Shown here in pieces: positions 1 to 8,284 of a stretch of DNA of 64,000 nucleotides; within the stretch, counting starts at the first letter, position 1; each line of letters starts with the position of its first letter. The stretch lies in contig NZ_CP108081.1 in the NCBI RefSeq assembly GCF_036182465.1, positions 9,424,001-9,488,000 on the forward strand, given 5' to 3'. The notes below the pieces were generated by a model. The model did no database searches, was not told where the DNA came from, and was given only the letters and a program-made list of their open reading frames with translations. This stretch comes from Streptomyces sp. NBC_00258. GTDB taxonomy: Bacteria > Actinomycetota > Actinomycetes > Streptomycetales > Streptomycetaceae. The translations under genes were made by a program, and so were the position numbers.

Positions 1-1560
1 GAGCGGCTCAAGCGGCGCATCATCGACGGCGAGAAGAACGGGCTGGAAGCCGACCTCGACGAGGCGCTCCAGACCCGCCCGGCCCTCGACATCGTCAACG
101 AGACGCTCCTCGACGGCATGAAGGTCGTCGGTGAGCTGTTCGGTTCCGGCCAGATGCAGCTGCCGTTCGTGCTCCAGTCGGCCGAAGTCATGAAGACCGC
201 CGTGGCCCAACTGGAGCCGCACATGGAGAAGACCGACGACGAGGGCAAGGGCACCATCGTGCTGGCCACCGTCCGCGGCGACGTCCACGACATCGGCAAG
301 AACCTCGTCGACATCATCCTGTCCAACAACGGCTACACCGTCGTCAACCTCGGCATCAAGCAGCCCGTCTCCGCGATCCTGGAGGCCGCCGAGGAGCACC
401 GCGCCGACGTCATCGGCATGTCGGGGCTGCTGGTCAAGTCCACGGTGATCATGAAGGAGAACCTGGAGGAGCTCAACCAGCGCAAGATGGCCGCCGACTA
501 CCCCGTGATCCTCGGCGGCGCGGCCCTCACCCGGGCGTACGTCGAGCAGGACCTGCACGAGATCTACGAGGGCGAAGTCCGCTACGCCCGTGACGCGTTC
601 GAGGGCCTGCGCCTGATGGACGCGCTGATCGCGGTCAAGCGCGGCGTGCCCGGCGCGAGCCTGCCCGAGCTGAAGCAGCGCCGGGTCAGGGCCACCGCCC
701 AGACGGTCGTCGAGGAGCGCCCCGAGGAGGGCTCGGTCCGCTCCGACGTGTCCATCGACAACCCCATTCCCGAGCCGCCGTTCCGGGGCACCCGCGTCAT
801 CAAGGGCATCCAGCTCAAGGAGTACGCCTCCTGGCTCGACGAGGGCGCGCTGTTCAAGGGCCAGTGGGGCCTCAAGCAGGCGCGTACGGGCGACGGGCCG
901 ACGTACGAGGAGCTGGTGGAGACCGAGGGCCGGCCGCGGCTGCGCGGGCTCCTGGACCAGCTGCAGACCGGGAACCTGCTGGAGGCGGCCGTCGTCTACG
1001 GCTACTTCCCGTGCGTGTCCAAGGACGACGACCTGATCCTCCTGGACGAGCAGGGCAACGAGCGCACCCGCTTCACCTTCCCGCGCCAGCGCCGTGGCCG
1101 CCGGCTGTGCCTGGCCGACTTCTTCCGCCCGGAGGAGTCCGGCGAGACGGACGTCGTCGGCCTCCAGGTCGTCACCGTCGGCTCCCGGATCGGCGAGGAG
1201 ACGGCCAAGCTCTTCGAGGCGAACTCCTACCGCGACTACCTCGAACTGCACGGTCTGTCCGTGCAGTTGGCCGAGGCCCTCGCCGAGTACTGGCACGCGC
1301 GCGTGCGTTCCGAACTCGGCTTCGCGGGCGAGGACCCGGCCGACGTCGAGGACATGTTCGCGCTCAAGTACCGCGGCGCCCGCTTCTCCCTCGGCTACGG
1401 CGCCTGCCCGGACCTGGAGGACCGCGCCAAGATCGCCGAGCTCCTGGAGCCCGAGCGGATCGGCGTCCACCTCTCCGAGGAGTTCCAGCTCCACCCGGAA
1501 CAGTCCACGGACGCGATCGTGATCCACCACCCGGAGGCGAAGTACTTCAACGCCCGCTGA
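1..1560 (+). CDS. metH: Methionine synthase MetH, C-terminal part (5' end outside window)
   Basis: Cobalamin-dependent methionine synthase, which transfers a methyl group from methyltetrahydrofolate to homocysteine in the cytoplasm. The frame is open from base 1, so the gene starts upstream and 519 codons are visible. First comes the four-helix cap of the B12 module, then the Rossmann-like cobalamin domain with the DxHxxG ligand motif (RGDVHDIGKN, near base 275) and the MSGLLVKS loop. After a linker, the AdoMet-activation domain (about bases 790-1560) ends with RFSLGYGACPDLED, the AdoMet-binding signature. The substrate-binding homocysteine and folate modules are missing only because of the window edge. 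A terminator hairpin follows 26 bases after the stop. Identification is secure. Confidence 0.97.
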   Translation, partial: ERLKRRIIDGEKNGLEADLDEALQTRPALDIVNETLLDGMKVVGELFGSGQMQLPFVLQSAEVMKTAVAQLEPHMEKTDDEGKGTIVLATVRGDVHDIGKNLVDIILSNNGYTVVNLGIKQPVSAILEAAEEHRADVIGMSGLLVKSTVIMKENLEELNQRKMAADYPVILGGAALTRAYVEQDLHEIYEGEVRYARDAFEGLRLMDALIAVKRGVPGASLPELKQRRVRATAQTVVEERPEEGSVRSDVSIDNPIPEPPFRGTRVIKGIQLKEYASWLDEGALFKGQWGLKQARTGDGPTYEELVETEGRPRLRGLLDQLQTGNLLEAAVVYGYFPCVSKDDDLILLDEQGNERTRFTFPRQRRGRRLCLADFFRPEESGETDVVGLQVVTVGSRIGEETAKLFEANSYRDYLELHGLSVQLAEALAEYWHARVRSELGFAGEDPADVEDMFALKYRGARFSLGYGACPDLEDRAKIAELLEPERIGVHLSEEFQLHPEQSTDAIVIHHPEAKYFNAR

Positions 1561-1585
1561 GGGCGGGTTCCCCGCGCCTAATGGG

Positions 1586-1613
1586 GGCGCCCCTTCAACG
1601 GGGGGCGCCTTTT
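1586..1613 (+). terminator. Rho-independent terminator of metH
   Basis: An 8-bp perfect stem (ggcgcccc, 1586-1593, with ggggcgcc, 1602-1609) encloses a 7-base loop and runs straight into four T. It lies just after the metH stop. Confidence 0.8.
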
Positions 1614-1614
1614 G

Positions 1615-1682
1615 AGGGGCGCGGGGCTGTGACATTTTGCGGCTCCGCCGCGTGGGCGCGAGCAACCACGGCGGGCCCGCAC
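1615..1682 (-). repeat. Dispersed intergenic repeat, long subtype (copy 1)
   Basis: Read on the minus strand this matches the copy at 60015-60083. Both have a GGCGGAGCCGC mini-palindrome and a TGTCACAGCCCCGCGCCCCT end inserted into the element seen at 9969, 18235, 43045 and 50156. It fills the gap between metH and the HAD gene. Confidence 0.7.
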
Positions 1683-1779
1683 CCGGCCAAACACCTCCAG
1701 CCCCCCGCAGGGACACCGCTGCAACCCGTCACAGGAGGCACTTCCTTCGACGGCGACGTACACTGGTCGGTCCAGCGCA

Positions 1780-1806
1780 GGCCGGTTCCCCGGGAGGGAA
1801 CCGGCC
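1780..1806 (+). promoter_or_regulatory. Strong leader hairpin before the HAD gene
   Basis: An 11-bp perfect stem (ggccggttccc, 1780-1790, with gggaaccggcc, 1796-1806) has a 5-base loop, is followed by ttct and sits 16 bases before the ribosome-binding site. It could be an attenuator, an RNA-stability element or a terminator. No ligand-binding fold was recognised. Confidence 0.45.
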
Positions 1807-1833
1807 TTCTCGTCCCTACACGGAGGTGCGCCT

Positions 1834-2535
1834 ATGACCAGTACGGTCCCCGCACTAGGTACCCAGACGGCCGAGGGCTCCGCCCTCCAGGCCGTACTCC
1901 TGGACATGGACGGCACCCTGGTCGACACCGAGGGCTTCTGGTGGGACGCCGAGGTCGAGGTCTTCGCCCGTCTCGGCCACGCCCTCGACGACTCCTGGCG
2001 CCACGTGGTGGTCGGCGGCCCCATGACCCGCAGCGCGGGCTTCCTCATCGAGGCCACCGGAGCGGACGTCACCCTCGCCGAGCTCACCGTGCTGCTGAAC
2101 GACAGGTTCGAGGACCGTATCGGCCGCGCCCTGCCGCTGATGCCGGGCGCCGCGCGGCTCCTCGCCGAGCTGGCCGCGCACAGTATCCCCACGGCCCTGG
2201 TCTCCGCCTCGCACCGGCGCATCATCGACCGCGTCGTGACCTCGCTGGGCCCCCAGAACTTCGCCCTGACGATCGCGGGCGACGAGGTCGAGCGCACCAA
2301 GCCGTTCCCCGACCCGTATCTGCTGGCGGCCGCCGGCCTGGGCGCGGATCCAGCCAGATGCGCGGTCATCGAGGACACGGCGACAGGCGTCGCCGCGGCC
2401 GAGGCGGCGGGCTGCCACGTCGTCGCCGTACCGTCCGTGGCACCCATCGCTCCGGCGGTCCGACGCACTGTCGTTCCGTCCCTCGAACAGGTTGACCTGT
2501 CTTTTCTACGAGGTCTGATGACGGAAAAGCGCTAA
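1834..2535 (+). CDS. HAD-superfamily phosphatase / phosphoglucomutase-like hydrolase
   Basis: Predicted cytoplasmic phosphomonoesterase or phosphosugar mutase of HAD subfamily I, 233 aa, the usual length. Motif I is DMDGTLVDTE near residue 26, with the nucleophile and acid/base aspartates. A helical cap follows, then the motif II serine region (LVSASHRR), the motif III lysine in RTKPFPDPY and motif IV in VIEDTATGVAAAEAAG. The start is ATG 1834, eight bases after GGAGG at 1822-1826. Its own leader carries a strong hairpin, so it is probably transcribed separately from metH. The substrate cannot be read from sequence; the E after DxDGTLVDT is common in beta-phosphoglucomutase-like members. Confidence 0.85.
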   Translation: MTSTVPALGTQTAEGSALQAVLLDMDGTLVDTEGFWWDAEVEVFARLGHALDDSWRHVVVGGPMTRSAGFLIEATGADVTLAELTVLLNDRFEDRIGRALPLMPGAARLLAELAAHSIPTALVSASHRRIIDRVVTSLGPQNFALTIAGDEVERTKPFPDPYLLAAAGLGADPARCAVIEDTATGVAAAEAAGCHVVAVPSVAPIAPAVRRTVVPSLEQVDLSFLRGLMTEKR

Positions 2536-2965
2536 TCCTTCACCCAGGGTGAATGATTGAATGCCGGAAAAACTACGTGGTCATGACACCGGAGTAATTC
2601 GATCCTCTTCCGCGTGTCCCGGGTGGCCGAATTCGAGCGCTTCCTCACATAGTTGACGATGTGACGTTCGACACTCCGTGGGGCGTCGACAAGCTGCCTC
2701 GGCTGTGTTTCGGAAGCCCTTTCGAGGCGGTTCGGCGCGTCCTTGTGTCCTGATTCATGGAACGCTGCACCAATCCTTCCGCTGTCGGGTTTTCGGTGCG
2801 TCCACACCCGGTTTCGCAGCGTGATGGGAGCTCAACTCCGGTACCTGCGAACGGTCCTGCTGGTGCGGACTAATCTCATCGAGACATCGCCGTAACCCCC
2901 GTGACCCCACCGCCACACCCCGGCCTGCCGGGTTAGCGGGACGACAGCTCTGGAGAACTTCGAGC
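2536..2965. other. 430-bp intergenic region, relatively AT-rich
   Basis: No gene was found here. The part up to about 2780 is clearly less GC-rich than the flanking genes. A candidate -10 hexamer TAATCT lies at 2871-2876, about 90 bases before the solute-binding protein gene, without a convincing -35. A GGAG ribosome-binding site at 2952-2955 serves the next gene. No terminator-like hairpin was seen after the HAD gene. Confidence 0.5.
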
Positions 2966-4570
2966 ATGAACCGTAAGACTTTGGTGCTGCCGGCCGTGAT
3001 CGGTCTGCTCGCCCCGGTCCTCGCCGCGTGCGGCGGTTCCGACAGCGGGGACAACAGCGGCGACGCCATCGTCGTCGGCACCACCGACCGGTTCACCGCC
3101 TCGAAGGAGGACCCGGCGCCGCTCGACCCGGCCTCCGCGTACGACGTCGGCACCTGGAACATCCTCCGCCAGACCGTCCAGACACTGATGGTCATGCCCA
3201 ACGGCGGCGGCGACCCGGCTCCGGAGGCCGCCGAGGAGTGCGGCTTCACCGACTCGGGCAACGAGCGGTACGCCTGCACCCTGCGCAAGGACCTGAAGTT
3301 CTCCAACGGCGAGCCGATCACCGCCGAGGACGTGAAGTTCTCCATCGACCGGGCCCTGCAGATCAAGGCGGACAGCGGTGTCTTCGCCCTGCTGTCCACC
3401 ATCGACACCGTCGAGACCAAGGGTGACCGCGAGGTGATCTTCCACCTCAACAGCGCGGACGCCACCTTCCCGTTCAAGCTGTCCACGCCCGTCGCGGGCA
3501 TCGTCAACCCCGACGACTACGACAAGAACAAGCTGCGGGACGGCTTCGACGTCAGTGGCTCCGGCGCGTACACGCTCAAGGCCGAGGTCAAGGACGACGT
3601 GATCGTCAAGGCCGTCTTCACCAAGAACCCCAACTACCAGGGGACTTCGGAGCTGAAGAACGACAAGGTCGAGCTGCGCTCCTTCGAGAGCGCCGACTCC
3701 ATGGGCACCGCGCTCGACAAGGGCGACATCGACATGATGACCCGCACCATGTCGCCCGCGCAGATCAAGAAGCTCCAGAACGACAAGGGCACCGACGTCG
3801 ACCTGATCGAGCAGCCCGGTCTGGAGATCCGCTACCTCGGCTTCAACACCAACGACCCGTCGGTGAAGACGAAGGCGGTCCGTCAGGCGATGGCCCAGGT
3901 CATCAACCGCGGCGAGCTCACCTCGCAGGTGTACGGCTCCGGCGCCGACCCGCTGTACTCCATGGTCCCGGCCACCGTCACGGGTCACGCCAACTCGTTC
4001 TTCAACAAGTACGGCGACCCGAGCATCCCCAAGGCCAAGGACCTGCTGGCCGCGGCGAACATCACCACGCCGGTGAAGCTGACGCTGCACTACACGGACG
4101 ACCACTACGGACCGGCCACCAAGGACGAGTTCGAGCTGCTGCAGAAGCAGCTGAACGACAGTGGCCTGTTCAAGGTGAGCATCAAGGGCGAGAACTGGTC
4201 GACATTCCGCCCGAACGAGCAGAAGGGCGACTACGAGGTCTACGGCATGGGCTGGTTCCCGGACTTCCCCGACGCCGACAACTACCTCGCGCCGTTCCTC
4301 GACAAGGACAACACGATCGGCTCGCCCTACGCGAACCCGGAGATCCGCACCAAGCTGATCCCCGAGTCCCGCCGCGAGGCCGACCGGCTCAGCGCCTCGA
4401 AGAGCATCGAGGAGATCCAGAGCATCGTCGCCGACGACGTCCCGGTTCTGCCGCTGTGGCAGGGCAAGCAGTACATCGCCACGCAGGACGACATCACCGG
4501 CGCCGAGTACGCGCTCAACTCCTCCGCGACGCTTCAGCTGTGGGAGCTCGGCCGCGGAGTCGGCGGCTGA
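2966..4570 (+). CDS. ABC transporter solute-binding lipoprotein, family 5 (copy 1)
   Basis: Extracytoplasmic lipid-anchored receptor of the peptide/opine/nickel family (SBP family 5), 534 aa. It begins with a short basic lipoprotein signal peptide and a lipobox LAAC with the acylated cysteine at residue 22. The mature part has the family's usual features, including the LRKDLKFSNGEPITAEDVKFSIDRAL segment near residue 110, given here as a description of the region rather than a new motif. It begins with ATG 2966 behind GGAG. The next gene encodes a paralogue, and no permease or ATPase gene is adjacent, so the pair either shares permeases encoded elsewhere or acts as sensors. The ligand is unknown. 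Confidence 0.9.
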   Translation: MNRKTLVLPAVIGLLAPVLAACGGSDSGDNSGDAIVVGTTDRFTASKEDPAPLDPASAYDVGTWNILRQTVQTLMVMPNGGGDPAPEAAEECGFTDSGNERYACTLRKDLKFSNGEPITAEDVKFSIDRALQIKADSGVFALLSTIDTVETKGDREVIFHLNSADATFPFKLSTPVAGIVNPDDYDKNKLRDGFDVSGSGAYTLKAEVKDDVIVKAVFTKNPNYQGTSELKNDKVELRSFESADSMGTALDKGDIDMMTRTMSPAQIKKLQNDKGTDVDLIEQPGLEIRYLGFNTNDPSVKTKAVRQAMAQVINRGELTSQVYGSGADPLYSMVPATVTGHANSFFNKYGDPSIPKAKDLLAAANITTPVKLTLHYTDDHYGPATKDEFELLQKQLNDSGLFKVSIKGENWSTFRPNEQKGDYEVYGMGWFPDFPDADNYLAPFLDKDNTIGSPYANPEIRTKLIPESRREADRLSASKSIEEIQSIVADDVPVLPLWQGKQYIATQDDITGAEYALNSSATLQLWELGRGVGG

Positions 4571-4638
4571 GCCCGAGGCGACGGCGCCCGACCGGACCGG
4601 GCGGCTGAGCCGGAAGCGACGGCGCCCGACCGGACCAG
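4563..4638 (+). repeat. 38-bp tandem duplication across the end of the first binding-protein gene
   Basis: Unit 1 (4563-4600) and unit 2 (4601-4638) both begin gcggctgagc and are nearly identical. Unit 1 contains the last coding bases and the TGA stop of the upstream gene, so unit 2 carries a duplicated copy of that stop. Confidence 0.85.
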
Positions 4639-4666
4639 AGACAGACCAACGACAAGGCACACGCTC

Positions 4667-6250
4667 GTGAACATGCGCACCAAGTGGCCGGTCCTGCCCG
4701 TCATGGCGGGACTGTCCGCAGGCCTGCTGACGGGATGCGGCTCGGAGTCGGGGGGCTCCGGGGGCAGTGACTCCGACGTCGTCATGGGGATGACGGACGA
4801 CGTCCTGGCCACGGACCCCGCCTCCGGCTACGACCCCGGCTCCTGGCTCCTCTTCAACAACGTCTTCCAGTCCCTGCTCAGCTTCCCCAAGGGCGGCACC
4901 GAGCCGGAGCCGGAGGCCGCCAGAGAGTGCGGGTTCACGGACACGCAGGCCAAGGTCTACCGGTGCACCCTGCGCGACGGACTGAAGTTCAGCAACGGTG
5001 ACGACCTCACCTCGCAGGACGTCAAGTTCTCCTTCGACCGCATGATGAAGATCGACGACGACGCCGGGCCCGCGATCATGTTCCCCATGCTGGACAAGGT
5101 GGAGGCGCCGAACGACAAGACAGTCGTCTTCAGGCTCAAGGTCTCCGACGCCACCTTCCCGAGCAAGATCGCCTCCGGTGCCGGTTCGATCGTCAACCGC
5201 CGGGAGTACTCGGCGGACGGGCTGCGCGAGGACGGCAAGGCCGTCGGCTCGGGCCCGTACAAGCTGGAGTCGTTCGGCAAGGACGAGGCCGTCTTCACGG
5301 TCAACGAGAACTACAAGGGCAACGCCGAGACGCAGAACAACGGCGTGACCCTCAAGCTGTTCCACGGCGACCAGTCCGGCCTGAAGAAGGCCATCCTCGA
5401 CGGCAGGGTCGACGTCGCCTACCGAGGCCTCGCCGCCGAGGACATCGCGGAGATCGAGGCGGACACCACCGGCAGCCAGGAGATCGACGTCGTCGAGGGC
5501 TCCAGCGCCGAGGTGCAGCACCTGGTCTTCAACATGAAGGACCCGGTGACGGGCAAGGCCGGCGTCCGCAAGGCCATCGCCAGTCTGCTCGACCGCGACG
5601 CCCTCATCAAAGAGGTCTACGAGAACACGGCGACCCCGCTGTACTCGATCATCCCGGCCGGTATCACGGGCCACAACACGGCCTTCTTCGACACCTACGG
5701 CGCCCGCCCCTCGCGCGCCAAGGCCGAGTCCGCGCTGCTCGAGGACGGCATCACCGACAAGGTGAAGCTGACCCTCTGGTCGACGCCGACCCGCTACGGG
5801 CCGTCCACCGACCAGGAGTTCAAGGCGATCGCCAAGCAGCTCAACGCGAGCGGCCTGTTCGACGCGACCGTGAAGTCCGTCGCGTACGACAAGTACGAGA
5901 AGGACATCGAGGCGGGCAAGTACGGCGTGTACGTGAAGGGCTGGGTGCCGGACTACCCGGACCCGGACAACTTCACGGCCCCGTTCTTCGGCGAGGGCAA
6001 CGTGCTGGGCAACAACTACACGAACAGCACGGTCACCGGGCGGCTCATCCCCGAGACCGCCGCCCAGAGCGACCGCGCCTCGACCGAGCCGCAGTACGGC
6101 GAGCTCCAGGACATCGTCGCCGACCAGGTCCCGATCATCCCGGTCTGGCAGGCCAAGCAGTACGCGGTCGTCCGCGACAGCGTGTACGGCCTGGAGAACT
6201 GCCTCGATGCCTCGACGGTGTTCCGCTTCTGGGAGATCAGCAAGGACTGA
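4667..6250 (+). CDS. ABC transporter solute-binding lipoprotein, family 5 (copy 2)
   Basis: Second family 5 solute-binding lipoprotein, 527 aa from GTG 4667; an in-frame ATG lies two codons later. The signal peptide ends in the lipobox LTGC with the cysteine at residue 24 counting from the GTG. The protein follows copy 1 along its length: the N-terminal DPASGYDPGSW segment, the LRDGLKFSNG region, and a C-terminal WQAKQY motif where copy 1 has WQGKQY. The two genes are clearly paralogues from a tandem duplication, separated by 96 bases, and probably form one transcript ending at the strong terminator at 6263. Both lack partner permeases in this window. Confidence 0.9.
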   Translation: MNMRTKWPVLPVMAGLSAGLLTGCGSESGGSGGSDSDVVMGMTDDVLATDPASGYDPGSWLLFNNVFQSLLSFPKGGTEPEPEAARECGFTDTQAKVYRCTLRDGLKFSNGDDLTSQDVKFSFDRMMKIDDDAGPAIMFPMLDKVEAPNDKTVVFRLKVSDATFPSKIASGAGSIVNRREYSADGLREDGKAVGSGPYKLESFGKDEAVFTVNENYKGNAETQNNGVTLKLFHGDQSGLKKAILDGRVDVAYRGLAAEDIAEIEADTTGSQEIDVVEGSSAEVQHLVFNMKDPVTGKAGVRKAIASLLDRDALIKEVYENTATPLYSIIPAGITGHNTAFFDTYGARPSRAKAESALLEDGITDKVKLTLWSTPTRYGPSTDQEFKAIAKQLNASGLFDATVKSVAYDKYEKDIEAGKYGVYVKGWVPDYPDPDNFTAPFFGEGNVLGNNYTNSTVTGRLIPETAAQSDRASTEPQYGELQDIVADQVPIIPVWQAKQYAVVRDSVYGLENCLDASTVFRFWEISKD

Positions 6251-6262
6251 GCCCGTCCGCGC

Positions 6263-6312
6263 ACACGCGAAACGGCCGCCCCCTTCGAAAAGGGGGCGGC
6301 CGTTTCGCGTGT
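6263..6312. terminator. Bidirectional terminator between convergent genes
   Basis: A perfect 23-bp inverted repeat (6263-6285 and 6290-6312) with a 4-base loop lies between the second binding-protein gene and the convergent response-regulator gene. T and A runs flank the loop side of the stem, consistent with termination from both directions. Confidence 0.9.
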
Positions 6313-6334
6313 CAGAGGTGCGCGGCGGGGGCGC

Positions 6335-7006
6335 TCACTGCGCGCCGGGGCGCACCAGCCCGCTCTCGTACGCGTACACCGCGGCCTGTACGCGGTCCCG
6401 CAGCCCCAGCTTGGTGAGGACGTGGCCCACGTGCGTCTTGACCGTCGTCTCGCTGACGAACAGATCGGCGGCGATCTCCGCGTTCGACAGACCGCGGGCC
6501 ACCAGCTTCAGCACCTCGACCTCGCGCTCGGTGAGCGTGTGCAGGGTGTCCGGCACCGGCTCGTCGCCCGAGGGCAGATGGCTCGCGTACTTGTCGAGGA
6601 GCCGACGGGTGATGCTGGGCGCGAGCATGGCCTCACCGGAGGCCACCACCCGGATCGCCTGCACCAGTTCGTTGGCGGGGGCGTCCTTCAGGAGGAAGCC
6701 GCTGGCGCCGGCGCGCAGTGCCTCCACCACGTACTCGTCGAGGTCGAAGGTCGTCAGGACCAGCACCTTCGCCGGACCGTCCCGGCCGGGACCGGTGATC
6801 TGACGGGTCGCCTCGACCCCGTCCATCCGCGGCATACGGATGTCCATCAGAACCACATCGGGCTGCAGGGCCCGTACCTGATCCAGTGCCTGGAGACCGT
6901 CACCGGCCTCGCCGACGACCGCGATGTCCTGCTCGGCCTCCAGGATCATCCGGAAGCCGGTACGCAGCAGCGGCTGGTCGTCGACCAATAGGACGCGGAT
7001 GGCCAC
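6335..7006 (-). CDS. NarL/FixJ-family response regulator (orphan)
   Basis: Two-component response regulator, 223 aa. The receiver domain covers residues 1-125, with acidic residues D9/D10, the phospho-acceptor D55 in VVLMDIRMP, a T in LVLTTF and K in FLLKDA. A LuxR-type HTH DNA-binding domain follows near residues 155-215 (LTEREVEVLKLVARGLSNAEIA). The start is GTG 7006, the only start with an aaggag site close upstream; a longer open frame lacks one. No histidine kinase gene is adjacent, although most family members are paired with one, so the partner kinase must be elsewhere or the protein acts alone. Confidence 0.9.
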   Translation of the reverse strand: MAIRVLLVDDQPLLRTGFRMILEAEQDIAVVGEAGDGLQALDQVRALQPDVVLMDIRMPRMDGVEATRQITGPGRDGPAKVLVLTTFDLDEYVVEALRAGASGFLLKDAPANELVQAIRVVASGEAMLAPSITRRLLDKYASHLPSGDEPVPDTLHTLTEREVEVLKLVARGLSNAEIAADLFVSETTVKTHVGHVLTKLGLRDRVQAAVYAYESGLVRPGAQ

Positions 7007-7080
7007 GTAAGTCTCCTTCGTTAGTCCGGCCCCATTCTGCCCTGCTCGGCACCGCCGGACTCGGGCGCCCTCACAGGGAG

Positions 7081-8100
7081 CTACTGCGTCGGCCCGGGGG
7101 TGTCCCCCTGGCCTTCGGCCGGGGCCGGTTCCGCCCGGCGCACCGGCAGCGGATACGGCGGGGGAGTGCCGCCGAACTCCGGACACACGGACTGGTGGTC
7201 GCACCAGCCGCAGAGCTTGGTGGGGCGCGGCCGCCAGTCACCGGTCTCGGTGGCCAGCCGGATCGCCTCCCACAACGCGTGCAGCTTCCGCTCGACGCGC
7301 TCCAGGTCGGCGGGGACCGGGTCGTACGTCACGACGTCACCACTGCCCAGATAGACCAGCTGGAGGCGGCGCGGAACGACCTGCTTCAGCCGCCAGACCA
7401 CGAGGGCGTAGAACTTCATCTGGAACAGGGCGCCCTCCGCGTACGCCGGGCGCGGGGCCTTGCCCGTCTTGTAGTCGACGATCCGCACCTCACCGGACGG
7501 GGCCACGTCGACGCGGTCGATGATGCCGCGCAGCTTCAGGCCCGAGTCCAGCTGGGCCTCCACGAACAGCTCGCGCTCGGCCGGTTCGAGACGGGTCGGG
7601 TCCTCCAGGGTGAACCAGCGCTCCACCAGCTGCTCAGCCTCGGTCAGCCAACGGGTCAGCCGCTCGCCCGCCGCCTTCTCGTCGGCGTCCGCGAACAACT
7701 CGGCAAGCTCCGGTTTCGCCTCGCGCAGCCGGTCCCACTGACCGGGGATCAGCGACTTCGCGCGCGGCGCGGTCCGCTCGGTGGCCGGCGCGTCGAAGAG
7801 CCGCTCCAGCACCGCGTGCACCAGCGTGCCCCGGGTGGCCGCCTCACTCGGCTTCTCGGGCAGCTTGTCGATCACCCGGAAGCGGTACAGCAACGGACAC
7901 TGCATGAAGTCCCCGGCCCGCGAGGGCGACAACGAGGCCGGCGGCACGGCGACGGTGACGCGAGCGGGCTCCGCGATCACGACCGGGTCGGACGCGGGGG
8001 CGGACGGGGCTTGGACCGGCACGTCCGCGGGCTCGGCCGAGGTGCCCGTCGGCTCGGGTTGCGGGCCCGCCTGAGTCACGCCGTCGGTGCTGGTTTCCAT
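7081..8100 (-). CDS. RecB/AddB-like PD-(D/E)XK nuclease with Fe-S cluster cysteines
   Basis: Single-domain RecB-family exonuclease-like protein, 339 aa from ATG 8100. After a Pro/Ala-rich N-terminal stretch of about 75 residues comes SPSRAGDFMQCPLLYRF, which contributes the first cluster cysteine. The core nuclease motifs are GIIDRVDV and VDYKTGK. CGWCDHQSVCPEFGG near the C-terminus supplies three more cysteines, the arrangement that holds a [4Fe-4S] cluster in AddB and Cas4-like nucleases. It presumably acts in DNA repair or processing in the cytoplasm. It is divergent from the membrane protease gene. The physiological substrate is not evident. Confidence 0.88.
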   Translation of the reverse strand: METSTDGVTQAGPQPEPTGTSAEPADVPVQAPSAPASDPVVIAEPARVTVAVPPASLSPSRAGDFMQCPLLYRFRVIDKLPEKPSEAATRGTLVHAVLERLFDAPATERTAPRAKSLIPGQWDRLREAKPELAELFADADEKAAGERLTRWLTEAEQLVERWFTLEDPTRLEPAERELFVEAQLDSGLKLRGIIDRVDVAPSGEVRIVDYKTGKAPRPAYAEGALFQMKFYALVVWRLKQVVPRRLQLVYLGSGDVVTYDPVPADLERVERKLHALWEAIRLATETGDWRPRPTKLCGWCDHQSVCPEFGGTPPPYPLPVRRAEPAPAEGQGDTPGPTQ

Positions 8101-8284
8101 GACGACAGACCTTACGGCCCGCCACTGACAGCGCGACACACGGTGACCTGCGCGCGCACGCCACGACGTGGGAAACAGAGGGGGTGCCGGGGCCGAACGC
8201 GACACGACGGCCGCATACCATCGACCACAGGACCTCTCGCCGTGCATGATCGCGAGCGGGAGACGCGTCGAACGAGGGGACATC

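Noticed and set aside
864..2495. A 543-codon plus-strand frame over metH and the HAD gene
   Set aside because: It runs out of frame through two recognised genes and is Arg/Pro/Gly-rich, a high-GC artefact.
2933..5674. A 913-codon antisense open frame across the two binding-protein genes
   Set aside because: It mirrors genes with lipoprotein signals and family motifs on the plus strand. Val/Leu/Gly/Asp-rich composition is a typical high-GC shadow.
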